A DNA stretch of 64,000 nucleotides, taken from contig NZ_JAIEUJ010000001.1 of NCBI RefSeq assembly GCF_019802285.1, forward strand, positions 248,001 to 312,000, given 5' to 3'. A program made the translations under genes and the position numbers. This document shows positions 41,599-49,691 of this stretch, in pieces. Under the pieces are notes generated by a model. That model saw nothing but the letters and a program-made list of their open reading frames with translations, was not told the origin of the DNA and did no database searches. Numbering within the stretch: position 1 is the first letter of the stretch; each line of letters starts with the position of its first letter. Source of the stretch: Novilysobacter antarcticus. Its GTDB lineage: Bacteria > Pseudomonadota > Gammaproteobacteria > Xanthomonadales > Xanthomonadaceae.

Positions 41599-42069
41599 TC
41601 ACCGGCGACGCCGGAGCGCCATGGCGACGTGGGCCGGCAGGGCCATGGTGTGATCCTGTGAAGGGTTGGCCTGGGCCGAACGCAGCTGGCCGCTCAACCA
41701 CTCCTGCGCGGACGCTTCCCCTTGCTCGTTGCAACGGCGCGCAAACTCGGTCGCGGTGCGCAACGCATCGTTTTGCAGACTGCCCAAGGCATCGTCGAAC
41801 TGCCGCACCAGTTCGTTGCGGTCGGTCTCGTCGAGCAGGTGGTTGCCCACCAGCAGATCCAGGGTGTCCATCCACTGGGCGCGGTCGGGCCCGACGCTCT
41901 GCGCCGGACTGGCGGAGGCAGCTTCGGTTTCCAGCGCGTCGCGGAAGTGGCGGAGGATGGTTTCCCGGTCCGCCGCGTCCACGTCCGGGTTTTCGGCCAG
42001 TGACGCATCCAGTTGCGCGAGCATCTGTTCGTGGTCCGCGGTGCGGGATGGCGTGTCGTAACTGGTCAT
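41599..42069 (-). CDS. Small acidic T3SS-region protein, paralogue of the next gene
   Basis: This 156-residue protein is rich in Asp, Glu and Ala, with no signal peptide or membrane helix. Its core RAQWMDTLDLLVGNHLLDETDRNELVRQFDDAL...EFARRCNEQGEASAQEWLSGQLRSA aligns with the 123-residue protein encoded just upstream (same W, LIRH/LVRQ, ADRWL/AQEWL spacing). The function is unknown; possible roles are chaperone or secreted substrate. A 31-base gap separates the two genes. Confidence 0.6.
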   Translation of the reverse strand: MTSYDTPSRTADHEQMLAQLDASLAENPDVDAADRETILRHFRDALETEAASASPAQSVGPDRAQWMDTLDLLVGNHLLDETDRNELVRQFDDALGSLQNDALRTATEFARRCNEQGEASAQEWLSGQLRSAQANPSQDHTMALPAHVAMALRRRR

Positions 42070-42100
42070 CGTCGGGCTTCCTGTAGTGACGGTGGAATGG

Positions 42101-42472
42101 TCAGGGGGATTGGCTGGCGTCGAGGCCGTCGACGACCCGTCGACTCTCCCTGCCGTGCTCTTCGCCCAGCGCACGCGCGGTCTCGCCGAGCCAACGGTCG
42201 GCGCTTTCCTTGCCATCGTCGGCCAGGCGCTGCTTGTACTCGGGCATGATCCGGGCAAGCGCCTGCTCGAGCGACTCGCGCTGTTCGCCGACATGGCGGA
42301 TCAGTGTCGACTCGTCGTCGGCGTTGATCCCACCGTCGCCCTTGAGCTCTTCGATGCGGCCGATCCATTCGCGGTTGTCACCGCCGCTGGGTCCGGGCCG
42401 GTCAGCGGCAACCGCGGGGGCTGACGCCACCGCGGTCGAGATGTCGAATGGCGGCAGTTGGTCAGCTGCCAT
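42101..42472 (-). CDS. Small acidic T3SS-region protein, paralogue of the previous gene
   Basis: This 123-residue protein has a disordered Pro/Ala N-terminus (about 35 residues), then REWIGRIEELKGDGGINADDESTLIRHVGEQ and the helix ARIMPEYKQRLADDGKESADRWLGETARAL. It shares the core pattern of the 156-residue neighbour. Its start at 42472 lies 10 bases inside the 3' end of the 74-residue gene, so the two are translationally coupled. No known family recognised. Confidence 0.6.
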   Translation of the reverse strand: MAADQLPPFDISTAVASAPAVAADRPGPSGGDNREWIGRIEELKGDGGINADDESTLIRHVGEQRESLEQALARIMPEYKQRLADDGKESADRWLGETARALGEEHGRESRRVVDGLDASQSP

Positions 42473-42686
42473 AGCCGTCGGCAAAACCGGACGAGTAGGC
42501 GGCACTGAAGTACTGGCTGACATCGGCCGGAATGTTGGCGCGGCTGAAGGCGGCCGAGATGGCCTGGTCGAACACGTCGCCGATGATGTCACCGACGATG
42601 TTGCCGACCATGCCACCCAAGGGGCCGCCGATCGCGGTGCCAACCAATTTGCTTACGGATTGAACGATGTCACCGATCAAGGACAT
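42462..42686 (-). CDS. Small Gly-rich hydrophobic protein of the T3SS region
   Basis: This 74-residue protein has a Gly/Ile/Val-rich N-terminal half (LVGTAIGGPLGGMVGNIVGDIIGDV, about residues 14-38), then FDQAISAAFSRANIPADVSQYFSAAYSSG. The spacing GG..GG..VG..VG..IG resembles small membrane-inserting or pilin-like peptides or Gly-zipper proteins. It overlaps the next gene by 11 bases and has GGAGA upstream. Its product could be secreted or act as a small membrane component; the family is not recognised. Confidence 0.55.
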   Translation of the reverse strand: MSLIGDIVQSVSKLVGTAIGGPLGGMVGNIVGDIIGDVFDQAISAAFSRANIPADVSQYFSAAYSSGFADGYGS

Positions 42687-42812
42687 GGGGATTCTCCGGT
42701 TGCTGAAAGAGTGATGCGGGATGGTTCATGTTCAAGTATCCGCACCGACTTCCGGTTTGGTATTGGGGGTGACCCCACCTAGGTGTTGCCCGAGGGTGCG
42801 GGCATTCGCCGC

Positions 42813-43472
42813 TCACTCGGTGAGGTGAGGGTCGATGGTGAGGGCGCCCAGTCCGCGCTGCGCAAAGCGATCGCTCAGCTCGCTGCCAGCCTGCTGGATC
42901 GCATCGAAACTGTCGCGCGAGCGCACGTCGGCGCGCAGGAGCCAGCCGTCCGACGTCCGGCTCAACAGGAGGTCGGTGCCGGCCAGCGTGCTGTCTGCCA
43001 AGCGCAGCAGTACATGACCATCATCGGTGCTTGCCGAGCCCTCACTGACCGCCAGTTGGCGCACATGGCGCTCGAGCAGCTCCGCGAAGGCCGTGGAGTT
43101 GACGGGTGGGGCGGGGAGCGCGCTGGTGGTTCCTGATGCCTGGTTGGCGAGGTTCTGCGCCTGCCATATCGCTGCAACTTCGGCCGGGGGGAGAGGTTCG
43201 GCGGAAACCTTGCCCAGGTCGCGAGGGCCGGTCCCATCCTGCTGGCTGGGGAAGCTGCGGTTGAGGCGCTCGCCTGCCAGTTCTTCCCCCTTGCGCGCGG
43301 CGGCCTCGGAGTCGCCCTGGGCCTTGAGCTGTCCCTCGCGCATCAGATGCTGGAACCGCTGACGGGCCGCCGGGTCCACTGCGCGCTGTGGGTCGCGGGC
43401 GGAGTCGCGATTGTGGGAGTTGTCGATGCTGTCGGAAGAGGGCGCGGACGAACTGTCGCGGATGATGCTCAT
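42813..43472 (-). CDS. sctP: T3SS needle-length/substrate-switch protein SctP (HpaP/HrpP-like)
   Basis: This 219-residue protein has a long disordered N-terminal half (Ser/Asp/Gln-rich) and a C-terminal globular domain (HVLLRLADSTLAGTDLLLSRTSDGWLLRADVRSRDSFDAIQQAGSELSDRFAQRGLGALTI) that fits the T3S4 substrate-switch region of HpaP/HrpP. SctP fixes needle length and switches the export gate from early to late substrates. It follows sctO by 8 bases, as in other T3SS loci. Confidence 0.7.
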   Translation of the reverse strand: MSIIRDSSSAPSSDSIDNSHNRDSARDPQRAVDPAARQRFQHLMREGQLKAQGDSEAAARKGEELAGERLNRSFPSQQDGTGPRDLGKVSAEPLPPAEVAAIWQAQNLANQASGTTSALPAPPVNSTAFAELLERHVRQLAVSEGSASTDDGHVLLRLADSTLAGTDLLLSRTSDGWLLRADVRSRDSFDAIQQAGSELSDRFAQRGLGALTIDPHLTE

Positions 43473-43480
43473 GGCATACC

Positions 43481-43969
43481 TCAGTGGAAAGCGATTGGAG
43501 TGGTGCGACGATGCAGCAGTTCCGCCGAAGCGATCTCTTCTTGGCGCAGCTCATTGGCGTGCTGTTCTTCCCGCCATAGATCCTTGCGTTTTTTGAGTGC
43601 ATCCTCGCGCGCCTTGACGCGGAAGAAGGCCTCGCGAACCTTTTGCAGTTCCGCCTCGGCTTCGGTCAGCAACTGCTGTGCGCGGAGCAATTGCTGTTGC
43701 GCCAGTTCAGTCTGCTGTTGCAACAGTTCGATATGGGCCTCGCGCTGTGCCAGTGCCGCCGGCCAGGCGATGCCCGGCGGAGGTGGATCAAGCAGTTGCC
43801 GTCGCTGGCGCCCGCGCTCTTCGCCCAACGCGTCGATGTGACGCTCGATCTCCACGCATGCGCCGCGTTTTGCCGCGACTTCGCGCTGGTGTTGAAGCAC
43901 GAGTTGCTGCGCGGCCTGGGTGCGGTGCTCGCGCAGGCGGATGAGCGTCGCCAGTGGATAGCGCTTCAT
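43481..43969 (-). CDS. sctO: T3SS stalk protein SctO (YscO/HrpB7/FliJ-like)
   Basis: This 162-residue, almost entirely coiled-coil protein is rich in Gln, Glu, Arg and Leu ([48 protein letters not shown]). Its N-terminus [25 protein letters not shown] matches YscO/FliJ-like stalks, which link the ATPase to the export gate. It starts inside the sctN stop (ATGA overlap), the usual sctN-sctO arrangement. Confidence 0.85.
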   Translation of the reverse strand: MKRYPLATLIRLREHRTQAAQQLVLQHQREVAAKRGACVEIERHIDALGEERGRQRRQLLDPPPPGIAWPAALAQREAHIELLQQQTELAQQQLLRAQQLLTEAEAELQKVREAFFRVKAREDALKKRKDLWREEQHANELRQEEIASAELLHRRTTPIAFH

Positions 43970-45303
43970 GGAAACAGCCTTCGCAGAGCATCTGCGGAGC
44001 GCTTAAAGGGGACCAGCTCACTGGCCGGCTGTTGCAACAACCGGCGAATGGGTTCAATGCGGTCGATGGCGATGTCCGCCTCCGGGTCCGTGCCGCGCTG
44101 ATACTCGCCAAGCTGCAGCAGCAGTTCGATGTCCTGGTACTTGGCCAGGTACTTCCGCAGCTGTCCGGCGGCGTGCTGGTGGGTGCGGTCGACCACGCGC
44201 GGCATCGTCCGGCTCAGGCTGCCGAGCACATCGATGGCCGGGTAGTGGTACGCCGCCGCAAGCTTGCGTGAGAGCACCACGTGGCCGTCGAGAATCGAGC
44301 GGACCTCCTCGGCGATCGGGTCGCTGCCGTCCTCGTCTTCCATCAACACCGTGTAGAACGCGGTGATGCTGCCCTTGTCGTTGTTGCCGGCCCGCTCGAA
44401 CAGACCCGGCAGGGCGCTGAACACCGAGGGTGGATAGCCGCGTCGGGCGGGAGGTTCGCCGACCGCCAGTCCGACATCACGAAGGGCTCGCGCGAAGCGG
44501 GTCACCGAGTCGAGCAGCAACAGCACGCGCTGGCCACGATCCCGGAAGTGCTCGGCGATCGCAGTGGCGACCCACGCGGCGCGACTGCGTTCCAGTGCTG
44601 GCCGGTCGGATGTGGCGACGATGACAACCGAGCGCGCAAGGCCTTCAGCGCCCAGATTGTCGAGGATGAATTCATTGACCTCGCGGCCGCGCTCACCCAC
44701 CAGGGCAATGATGTTGACGTCGGCATCCCCGCCGCGCGCGAGCATGCCCAGCAGCGTGCTTTTGCCTCCGCCGGCGACGGCGAAGATCCCGAGCCGCTGG
44801 CCTTCGCCAACGCTCATGACGCTGTCGATCGCGCGTACGCCGGTGGAAAACGGCCGGTCGATGAGCTTGCGCGACAGGGGGTTGGGTGAGCTTGCGTAGA
44901 TGGGGGCGGGCACGCCACCGCTGATCGGTCCGAGACCATCGATGGGGTTGCCATGGGCATCCAGGACGCGGCCGAGCAGACCATCGCCAGCGAGCACGGT
45001 TGCCTGGCGTCCGGTCGCATACACCTCGGTGGTCGCCGAAACACCGTCCAGCGCGCCCAGAGGCGTCAGCAGCGTGTGCTGGCGGGAAACCCCCACGACC
45101 TCGGCGGCGAGATGGAAGTCGGCCGGACCTTCGTGCGGCGGATTGCGCAGTTCGCACAGCTCCCCGATGGCGGCTTTCAGGCCGGTCGCGCGGATCAGGG
45201 TGCCATAGGCTTCGGCGACCTTGCCGACCCGCTCGACCGTGCGCGCGCGATTCAGTGCGCCGGCGAGCAGCGCGTCCTGTTCGTTGCCGAGCAGCGCGCT
45301 CAT
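43966..45303 (-). CDS. sctN: T3SS ATPase SctN
   Basis: SctN is the F1-like hexameric ATPase that unfolds substrates at the base of the injectisome. The 445-residue protein has Walker [15 protein letters not shown] (residues 172-185; GGGKS replaces the usual GVGKS), [12 protein letters not shown], Walker [17 protein letters not shown], and [34 protein letters not shown], all conserved in SctN/FliI. It lies between sctL and sctO with 4-base overlaps on both sides. Confidence 0.96.
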   Translation of the reverse strand: MSALLGNEQDALLAGALNRARTVERVGKVAEAYGTLIRATGLKAAIGELCELRNPPHEGPADFHLAAEVVGVSRQHTLLTPLGALDGVSATTEVYATGRQATVLAGDGLLGRVLDAHGNPIDGLGPISGGVPAPIYASSPNPLSRKLIDRPFSTGVRAIDSVMSVGEGQRLGIFAVAGGGKSTLLGMLARGGDADVNIIALVGERGREVNEFILDNLGAEGLARSVVIVATSDRPALERSRAAWVATAIAEHFRDRGQRVLLLLDSVTRFARALRDVGLAVGEPPARRGYPPSVFSALPGLFERAGNNDKGSITAFYTVLMEDEDGSDPIAEEVRSILDGHVVLSRKLAAAYHYPAIDVLGSLSRTMPRVVDRTHQHAAGQLRKYLAKYQDIELLLQLGEYQRGTDPEADIAIDRIEPIRRLLQQPASELVPFKRSADALRRLFP

Positions 45304-46031
45304 GCAGGATCTCCGAGCGCGCCCGGGGGGCTTCCGTCCGTCTCTCCATCAGGATCCAAGGCCGGGGTGTGTGACGCCAATGCAGAACGGATGGCTTCAA
45401 TCTGCTGGGCGATCCCGGCGCGCACCTGCCCCGCCTCGGACACCACTACGCAACTGAGCGGATCCAGACTCTCATCGTCCACCAGCTCGATCACCCCGAC
45501 CGCCGGATGCGCTTGGCGCACGGCGCCAAGACCGGCAGTCACCGATTCGCGTACCGATGGGTGCACCCGGATCAACAGAAACTGTTCGGCCTGCGCGGCC
45601 TCGACGGCTTCCATCACCAGTGACGGCGCGACTTGGGCCGGATCGAATCCCGGCGCAAGACGGGCGACGATCGCGCAGGCGAGATCGATCACACGCTGCT
45701 GGGCGTCGCCAAGAACCCGCGCCCGTCGCTCATTGAGCGCGGCCAACTGCTCGGTCATCTGGGTCTGTGCGCGGGCGATACCTTCGGCGTAACCGGCGGC
45801 GGCGGCCTCCGCGCGCGCCTGCTCGATCTGCTCGCTGGCTTGCGCGTGCAATGCGTTGACCTGCTCGACTACGGCATCTACGTCGGCCAGGTGCTCCCAG
45901 GCGTCGGGTGGGACGATGTTGCCGGCAAGCACGCGCTCGAAACGACCCGGCTCCATGACGCCAACACCACCTTGCGGCGCAGCGGCCGAGGGTCGCGTGG
46001 ACAAGGTGCTGGAGTGATCGTCTGAACGCAT
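45300..46031 (-). CDS. sctL: T3SS stator/ATPase regulator SctL (YscL/HrpB5-like)
   Basis: SctL links the ATPase to the sorting platform. The 243-residue protein has a V-ATPase-E/FliH-like centre: [75 protein letters not shown], then [14 protein letters not shown] and [15 protein letters not shown]. The start at 46031 is 33 bases after sctK; a longer in-frame extension would overlap sctK and is rejected. Confidence 0.9.
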   Translation of the reverse strand: MRSDDHSSTLSTRPSAAAPQGGVGVMEPGRFERVLAGNIVPPDAWEHLADVDAVVEQVNALHAQASEQIEQARAEAAAAGYAEGIARAQTQMTEQLAALNERRARVLGDAQQRVIDLACAIVARLAPGFDPAQVAPSLVMEAVEAAQAEQFLLIRVHPSVRESVTAGLGAVRQAHPAVGVIELVDDESLDPLSCVVVSEAGQVRAGIAQQIEAIRSALASHTPALDPDGETDGSPPGALGDPA

Positions 46032-46063
46032 GGTGTCGATATCTGCTTCGGTTCGGGGAGGAG

Positions 46064-46678
46064 TCAATTGCCCGCGTGGACGGAGTAAAGCTGCTGCACC
46101 GCCGAGGGCGGCAGGTGCGTTGGGGGCAGCGTCTGGTCGCGTGGATGCAGCAGCGCAAGCCACTCGGTGAATGCCGGATCCCGCGGATGGGCCCACGCGC
46201 GGAGTTCAGCGCAGCCGTGGCGATCGAACAGCGACAGCAACGCAGGCGTCGGGTCGGACTCATCAAGCGCGGCACGAATTGCTTGCTGCAGCCCAAGTTG
46301 CACGTCGCGCGGCACTTCGCCATCCCAGACATTGCGATCCAGCGCCAGCAAGTAACGCTTTTCCAGCGCCAGCTTGAGTCGGCGTACCGGCTCGCGGCCC
46401 ACTTCGGAACGGATTGCCGGAGCGAATGCGAGTACGCCGATGTTGCGCACCAGCGAGCGCAGCTTTTCCGGTGACCAGCGCGCTACGACACGATCCAGCG
46501 CCGGCTTGGGGGCGGGGGCCAGCAGCATGGACGCCGCTCCGTCGGCGAGGGTTCGTGCCAGCAGGCGCCGCCCCAGAGCACTGGCGCGGGCCGCGGGAAG
46601 CAGCGCGAGGTCAAAATCGTTAAACCAGCTGTCATCGGCCCCTTCAATGACCGTCTGCAAGCCAGGTGCCGTGTCCAT
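46064..46678 (-). CDS. sctK: T3SS sorting-platform protein SctK (YscK/HrpB4-like)
   Basis: This 204-residue protein has WFNDFDLALLPAARASALGRRLLARTLADG, a helical body and AELRAWAHPRDPAFTEWLALLHP. It lies between sctJ and sctL, exactly where SctK sits, and the size fits. Sequence conservation in this family is low, so the call rests on position, size and partial pattern. The ATG overlaps the sctJ stop as TGATG. Confidence 0.75.
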   Translation of the reverse strand: MDTAPGLQTVIEGADDSWFNDFDLALLPAARASALGRRLLARTLADGAASMLLAPAPKPALDRVVARWSPEKLRSLVRNIGVLAFAPAIRSEVGREPVRRLKLALEKRYLLALDRNVWDGEVPRDVQLGLQQAIRAALDESDPTPALLSLFDRHGCAELRAWAHPRDPAFTEWLALLHPRDQTLPPTHLPPSAVQQLYSVHAGN

Positions 46679-47454
46679 CAATCACTCCACGCGGGGGCCT
46701 TTACCTCGGCGGGGGGGCTGAGGCGGGCGCGCAGCTTGCCCCGGAACGCGATGCCCAAACCGAGCAGCGCGGCAAGCACCACCGCGACCACGGCAAACGG
46801 CCCCATCGAGGACATCGCAATCGGCGCATTGGTCTGTTGGTCAGCCGCACCCGGCGCGGCGATCGTGAAGAACTTTATGGTGACCTTGTTGACGTCGGCC
46901 AGTCCTTCAACGCTGTCCTTGATGAATACTTTCAGGTCGGTTTCGCGATCGCGCAGCTTCGCGCCGGGGCGCTCGAAAATGATGACCGAGGCGGACGAGT
47001 CGTTGTCCCGGCCGCCCAGCGGATCCGGCGGAGGCAGCGCGATATGCACGCGCGCTTCCACGACGCCGTCGATCCTTGACAGTGTCCGCGCGATCTCCTG
47101 CTGCAGCCCATCCATGTAGCGCGCGCGCTCGTCCATCGCCGAGGACACGAACCCTTCCTTCTTGAAGATCTCCCCCATCGAGCGGTAGCTGGCATGGGGC
47201 AGGCCCTGCGAATTGAGCACCTGCATCGCATACGGGAAATCGCCGCGGTTGACCCGTACTTCCCAGCCCTTCTTGCTGGAGGAGGGCATTTTTTCCGAGG
47301 AAACTCCCGACCCCAGCAGCGCCGCCATGACCTGGTTGGCTTGTTGCTCATCGAGCTCGTTGTAGAGCGTTACCCGATTGCAGGCGGCCAGCAGCAGGCA
47401 GGCCAGGATGCTGCACGTGATGCGCCAAGGGAATGCCCGGTTGGGAAGATTCAT
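46678..47454 (-). CDS. sctJ: T3SS inner-ring lipoprotein SctJ
   Basis: SctJ forms the inner ring of the basal body. The 258-residue protein has a lipoprotein signal (CLLLAAC, Cys25). The YscJ/FliF ring-building domain follows (VTLYNELDEQQANQVMAALLGSGV; VRVNRGDFPYAMQVLNSQGLPHASYRSMGEIFKKEGFVSSAMDERARYMDGLQQEIARTLSRIDGVVEARVHIALPP), then a C-terminal transmembrane helix (GPFAVVAVVLAALLGLGIAF). ATG 47454 with AGGAG upstream gives the proper signal peptide. Confidence 0.96.
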   Translation of the reverse strand: MNLPNRAFPWRITCSILACLLLAACNRVTLYNELDEQQANQVMAALLGSGVSSEKMPSSSKKGWEVRVNRGDFPYAMQVLNSQGLPHASYRSMGEIFKKEGFVSSAMDERARYMDGLQQEIARTLSRIDGVVEARVHIALPPPDPLGGRDNDSSASVIIFERPGAKLRDRETDLKVFIKDSVEGLADVNKVTIKFFTIAAPGAADQQTNAPIAMSSMGPFAVVAVVLAALLGLGIAFRGKLRARLSPPAEVKAPAWSD

Positions 47455-47467
47455 GCGTGCTCCTGAC

Positions 47468-47902
47468 TTACGACTGCTGACGGAATAATTGCTGGATGCC
47501 GTCAGAGGAACGGTTGGCAACGTTGGAGGTCAATTGCGCGGTGAAGAGGAATTGGTGGCTGCGCATGGTGAGCTGGATCATCTCGCCGGGAGTGAGGTCG
47601 GCGCCGTTGGCGGTCAGGATCTTCGACATCGACTCGATCTTGTCCGCGCCCCCATTGAGGCCGTCGAGCGCGCCCAGCACCGCACGGGTTCCCTGGGATG
47701 GCTCCGACGCCGCCGGTGGTGCCACGGCTGCGGGCGCGTCGGCATTGGGCGCGGCGCCGGTGCGCTCCATCGTCGCTGCGAAATCACGCACGTCGAACGG
47801 CGTGGCCTGGGCTTGTGGCGTTTGGGATTGCTGGGCCGGTGACAGCCCGCCCGCGCCGGTTTTGGCGGCGTCCAGCGCCGACACCTGGATTGCTTCGATC
47901 AT
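47468..47902 (-). CDS. sctI: T3SS inner rod protein SctI (YscI/HrpB family)
   Basis: This 144-residue protein has a disordered N-terminal part rich in Ala, Pro and Gln, then a rod-type C-terminus: SMSKILTANGADLTPGEMIQLTMRSHQFLFTAQLTSNVANRSSDGIQQLFRQQ. This is the two-helix FliE/SctI pattern ending at the C-terminus, with the position just upstream of sctJ that is standard for SctI. A GAGGA ribosome site precedes its ATG. Confidence 0.82.
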   Translation of the reverse strand: MIEAIQVSALDAAKTGAGGLSPAQQSQTPQAQATPFDVRDFAATMERTGAAPNADAPAAVAPPAASEPSQGTRAVLGALDGLNGGADKIESMSKILTANGADLTPGEMIQLTMRSHQFLFTAQLTSNVANRSSDGIQQLFRQQS

Positions 47903-47928
47903 GATCGTGTCCTCGCGAGGGTTTGGAA

Positions 47929-48252
47929 TTACTGGCGCTTGCCGAGGGTTTCCAGCGCGTGGCCGACAGCGTTTTGCGAGGTCGCCGCATTGTTCGACAT
48001 GAACTGCATGCGCAGGCTCTCGGCGGTCAGCTGGACCATGTTGGAGGGCTGGTCGCCGCCCGACGAGATCGCGTCGGACAGCTGCGTCACGCGCGCCGCC
48101 TGGCCGTCAAGCGTCTGGCCCCATGCGCGGGACATGGCTTCATACCAGCTGCCACTGTCGCCGGAGGACACGTGGCTACGGGTGCTGCCGCTGCTGGCGG
48201 TCGCGATGAACGTGGTGACGGGAGCGTTCGGATCGTTGGCATTGATGCTCAT
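47929..48252 (-). CDS. T3SS needle- or rod-like protein (SctF/SctI-like candidate)
   Basis: This 107-residue protein has a Ser/Thr-rich N-terminus, then SGSWYEAMSRAWGQTLDGQAARVTQLSDAISSGGDQPSNMVQLTAESLRMQFMSNNAATSQNAVGHALETLGKRQ. It shares with SctI the (N/E)M(V/I)QLT block followed by an amphipathic C-terminal helix, and it occupies the position of the needle gene (sctD, needle, sctI, sctJ). It is longer than most needles (70-90 aa). A close AAGGAGA ribosome site precedes the ATG. Needle is my first guess, second rod or HrpB1-like. Confidence 0.6.
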   Translation of the reverse strand: MSINANDPNAPVTTFIATASSGSTRSHVSSGDSGSWYEAMSRAWGQTLDGQAARVTQLSDAISSGGDQPSNMVQLTAESLRMQFMSNNAATSQNAVGHALETLGKRQ

Positions 48253-48280
48253 GAGATTTCTCCTTGATTCTCGGAACGGG

Positions 48281-49663
48281 TTACATCCGGTTGGTGCGTG
48301 GATTGGCGGCGACGAATCGCCTTGCGACTTCAGCGGAGGGGCGGCTTTCCTGGGATTTCTTCGCGGCTTCTGCAGGGGTAGCCGAGGGGCCGTCGCCGGC
48401 GGCATCTCCCGCCTTGGCGACACCGCGGGTGTCTTGATTGACGGACACACCGGCCGCGGCGGGTTCATCAACCTCGACCGGCGGATCGGGTGTGACCTGG
48501 TGGACCTTGCCGTCGACCAGCGCCCAGGCCGACTTGCCGATGGCAACCAGCGTGCCGCGATCATCGGGAAGTTCGGCGCCCACCGCATAGCGCGTGCCGT
48601 CGGCGGCGAGCACGTAGGAATCGTCGCCGCCCACGATTGACACGATGCGGGTCCGCTCCACCGGCGGTTTGGCGCGCGTGGGGGACTTGGCGTCCTCGTC
48701 GGCATAATTGCGCGGGATCACCCTGTTGATGCCGGTGACGTCGATCATCGCGCGTGAGGTTGCGGCCGCCCGCAGCTTGTCCTGATCCTCAAAACGGCCG
48801 CTGACTTCAACGTCGCCGTTGCCCAGATAACGGGTGCGCGCGGTGATGCCTTGGCTGCGCAGGACTTCGGCGACGTCGGCCGCCACGTCATCGCCGGTGC
48901 GCAGATTGAGGCGGACCGGGATTCCGTTGGATTCCACGTGCTGCTGGATGCGGGTGCGGGAGATGCTGTCGGGCACCGTTCCGGTCAGCACCGTCGTGCC
49001 CGCGTCGTCGGTGGACACCGTGTTGTCGCCGATGTCGTACGCGGTGACCAACGCGGCCACCTGCTCTTCGATGGTTGGGGCCGGCTCGGCGGCGGGGCGG
49101 ACGGAGGCATAGATACCTGCCGAGACCAGCGAAAGCACGGCCAGTCCGGCCAGCGTCCTCGACAATCCGGGACGTACCACGCGACGCGCATTCAAGGGCT
49201 GCTGCTCGACGTCATCAAGGCCGTCCACGGGCATCCACTTCGGATCGCTGGCATCACCCACCGCAAAGCTCGCATCGCCCAGTCGAACCGGGGCGCCAAG
49301 CTGCAGCTCGATCGGATCCCCAGGGTACAGCGGGTCGCCGGCGAAGCCCGCCGGCGCATCGATTGCCCGCAGCGCCAGTGAGTCGCCGTTGCGCAGCAGC
49401 ATGGCGTGGTGGGGGGCAACGCCGTCATCGGAAAGCACGATGTCGCAGTCCTCGCCACTGCCGACCAGAAGCATCTCCTGATCGGCCAGAACCCGGCTGG
49501 CGCCCATGTGGAGGCCCGAAAGAATGCGCAGGACCAGTTTGGTCGTTGTGGGCTTTGCAGTCGCGGCTTTTTCTTGGGTCCCGGCGCTGGTTGCCGATGG
49601 CTGCGGAGCCGACTCCAACGTAGCCGGAGTCTGCTCGGGATCGGGGACGATGTCGTCGATCAT
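48281..49663 (-). CDS. sctD: T3SS inner-membrane ring protein SctD
   Basis: SctD builds the outer ring at the inner membrane. The 460-residue protein has an N-terminal FHA-like domain (about residues 42-140: LVLRILSGLHMGASRVLADQEMLLVGSGEDCDIVLSDDGVAPHHAMLL), a transmembrane segment (about 168-186, LSRTLAGLAVLSLVSAGIYAS), a periplasmic part with BON-like repeats (VLRSQGITARTRYLGNGDVEVSGRFEDQDKLRAA) and a non-conserved Ala/Pro C-terminus. ATG 49663 is chosen for the AAGGAGA ahead of it. It follows sctV by 28 bases. Confidence 0.88.
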   Translation of the reverse strand: MIDDIVPDPEQTPATLESAPQPSATSAGTQEKAATAKPTTTKLVLRILSGLHMGASRVLADQEMLLVGSGEDCDIVLSDDGVAPHHAMLLRNGDSLALRAIDAPAGFAGDPLYPGDPIELQLGAPVRLGDASFAVGDASDPKWMPVDGLDDVEQQPLNARRVVRPGLSRTLAGLAVLSLVSAGIYASVRPAAEPAPTIEEQVAALVTAYDIGDNTVSTDDAGTTVLTGTVPDSISRTRIQQHVESNGIPVRLNLRTGDDVAADVAEVLRSQGITARTRYLGNGDVEVSGRFEDQDKLRAAATSRAMIDVTGINRVIPRNYADEDAKSPTRAKPPVERTRIVSIVGGDDSYVLAADGTRYAVGAELPDDRGTLVAIGKSAWALVDGKVHQVTPDPPVEVDEPAAAGVSVNQDTRGVAKAGDAAGDGPSATPAEAAKKSQESRPSAEVARRFVAANPRTNRM

Positions 49664-49691
49664 TGGAATTTCTCCTTGCATGCGTAGCGCG

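Noticed and set aside
42086-42424. A plus-strand frame across the small T3SS genes
   Set aside because: Opposite-strand frames fit the operon, have ribosome sites and show paralogy to each other; this one has none.
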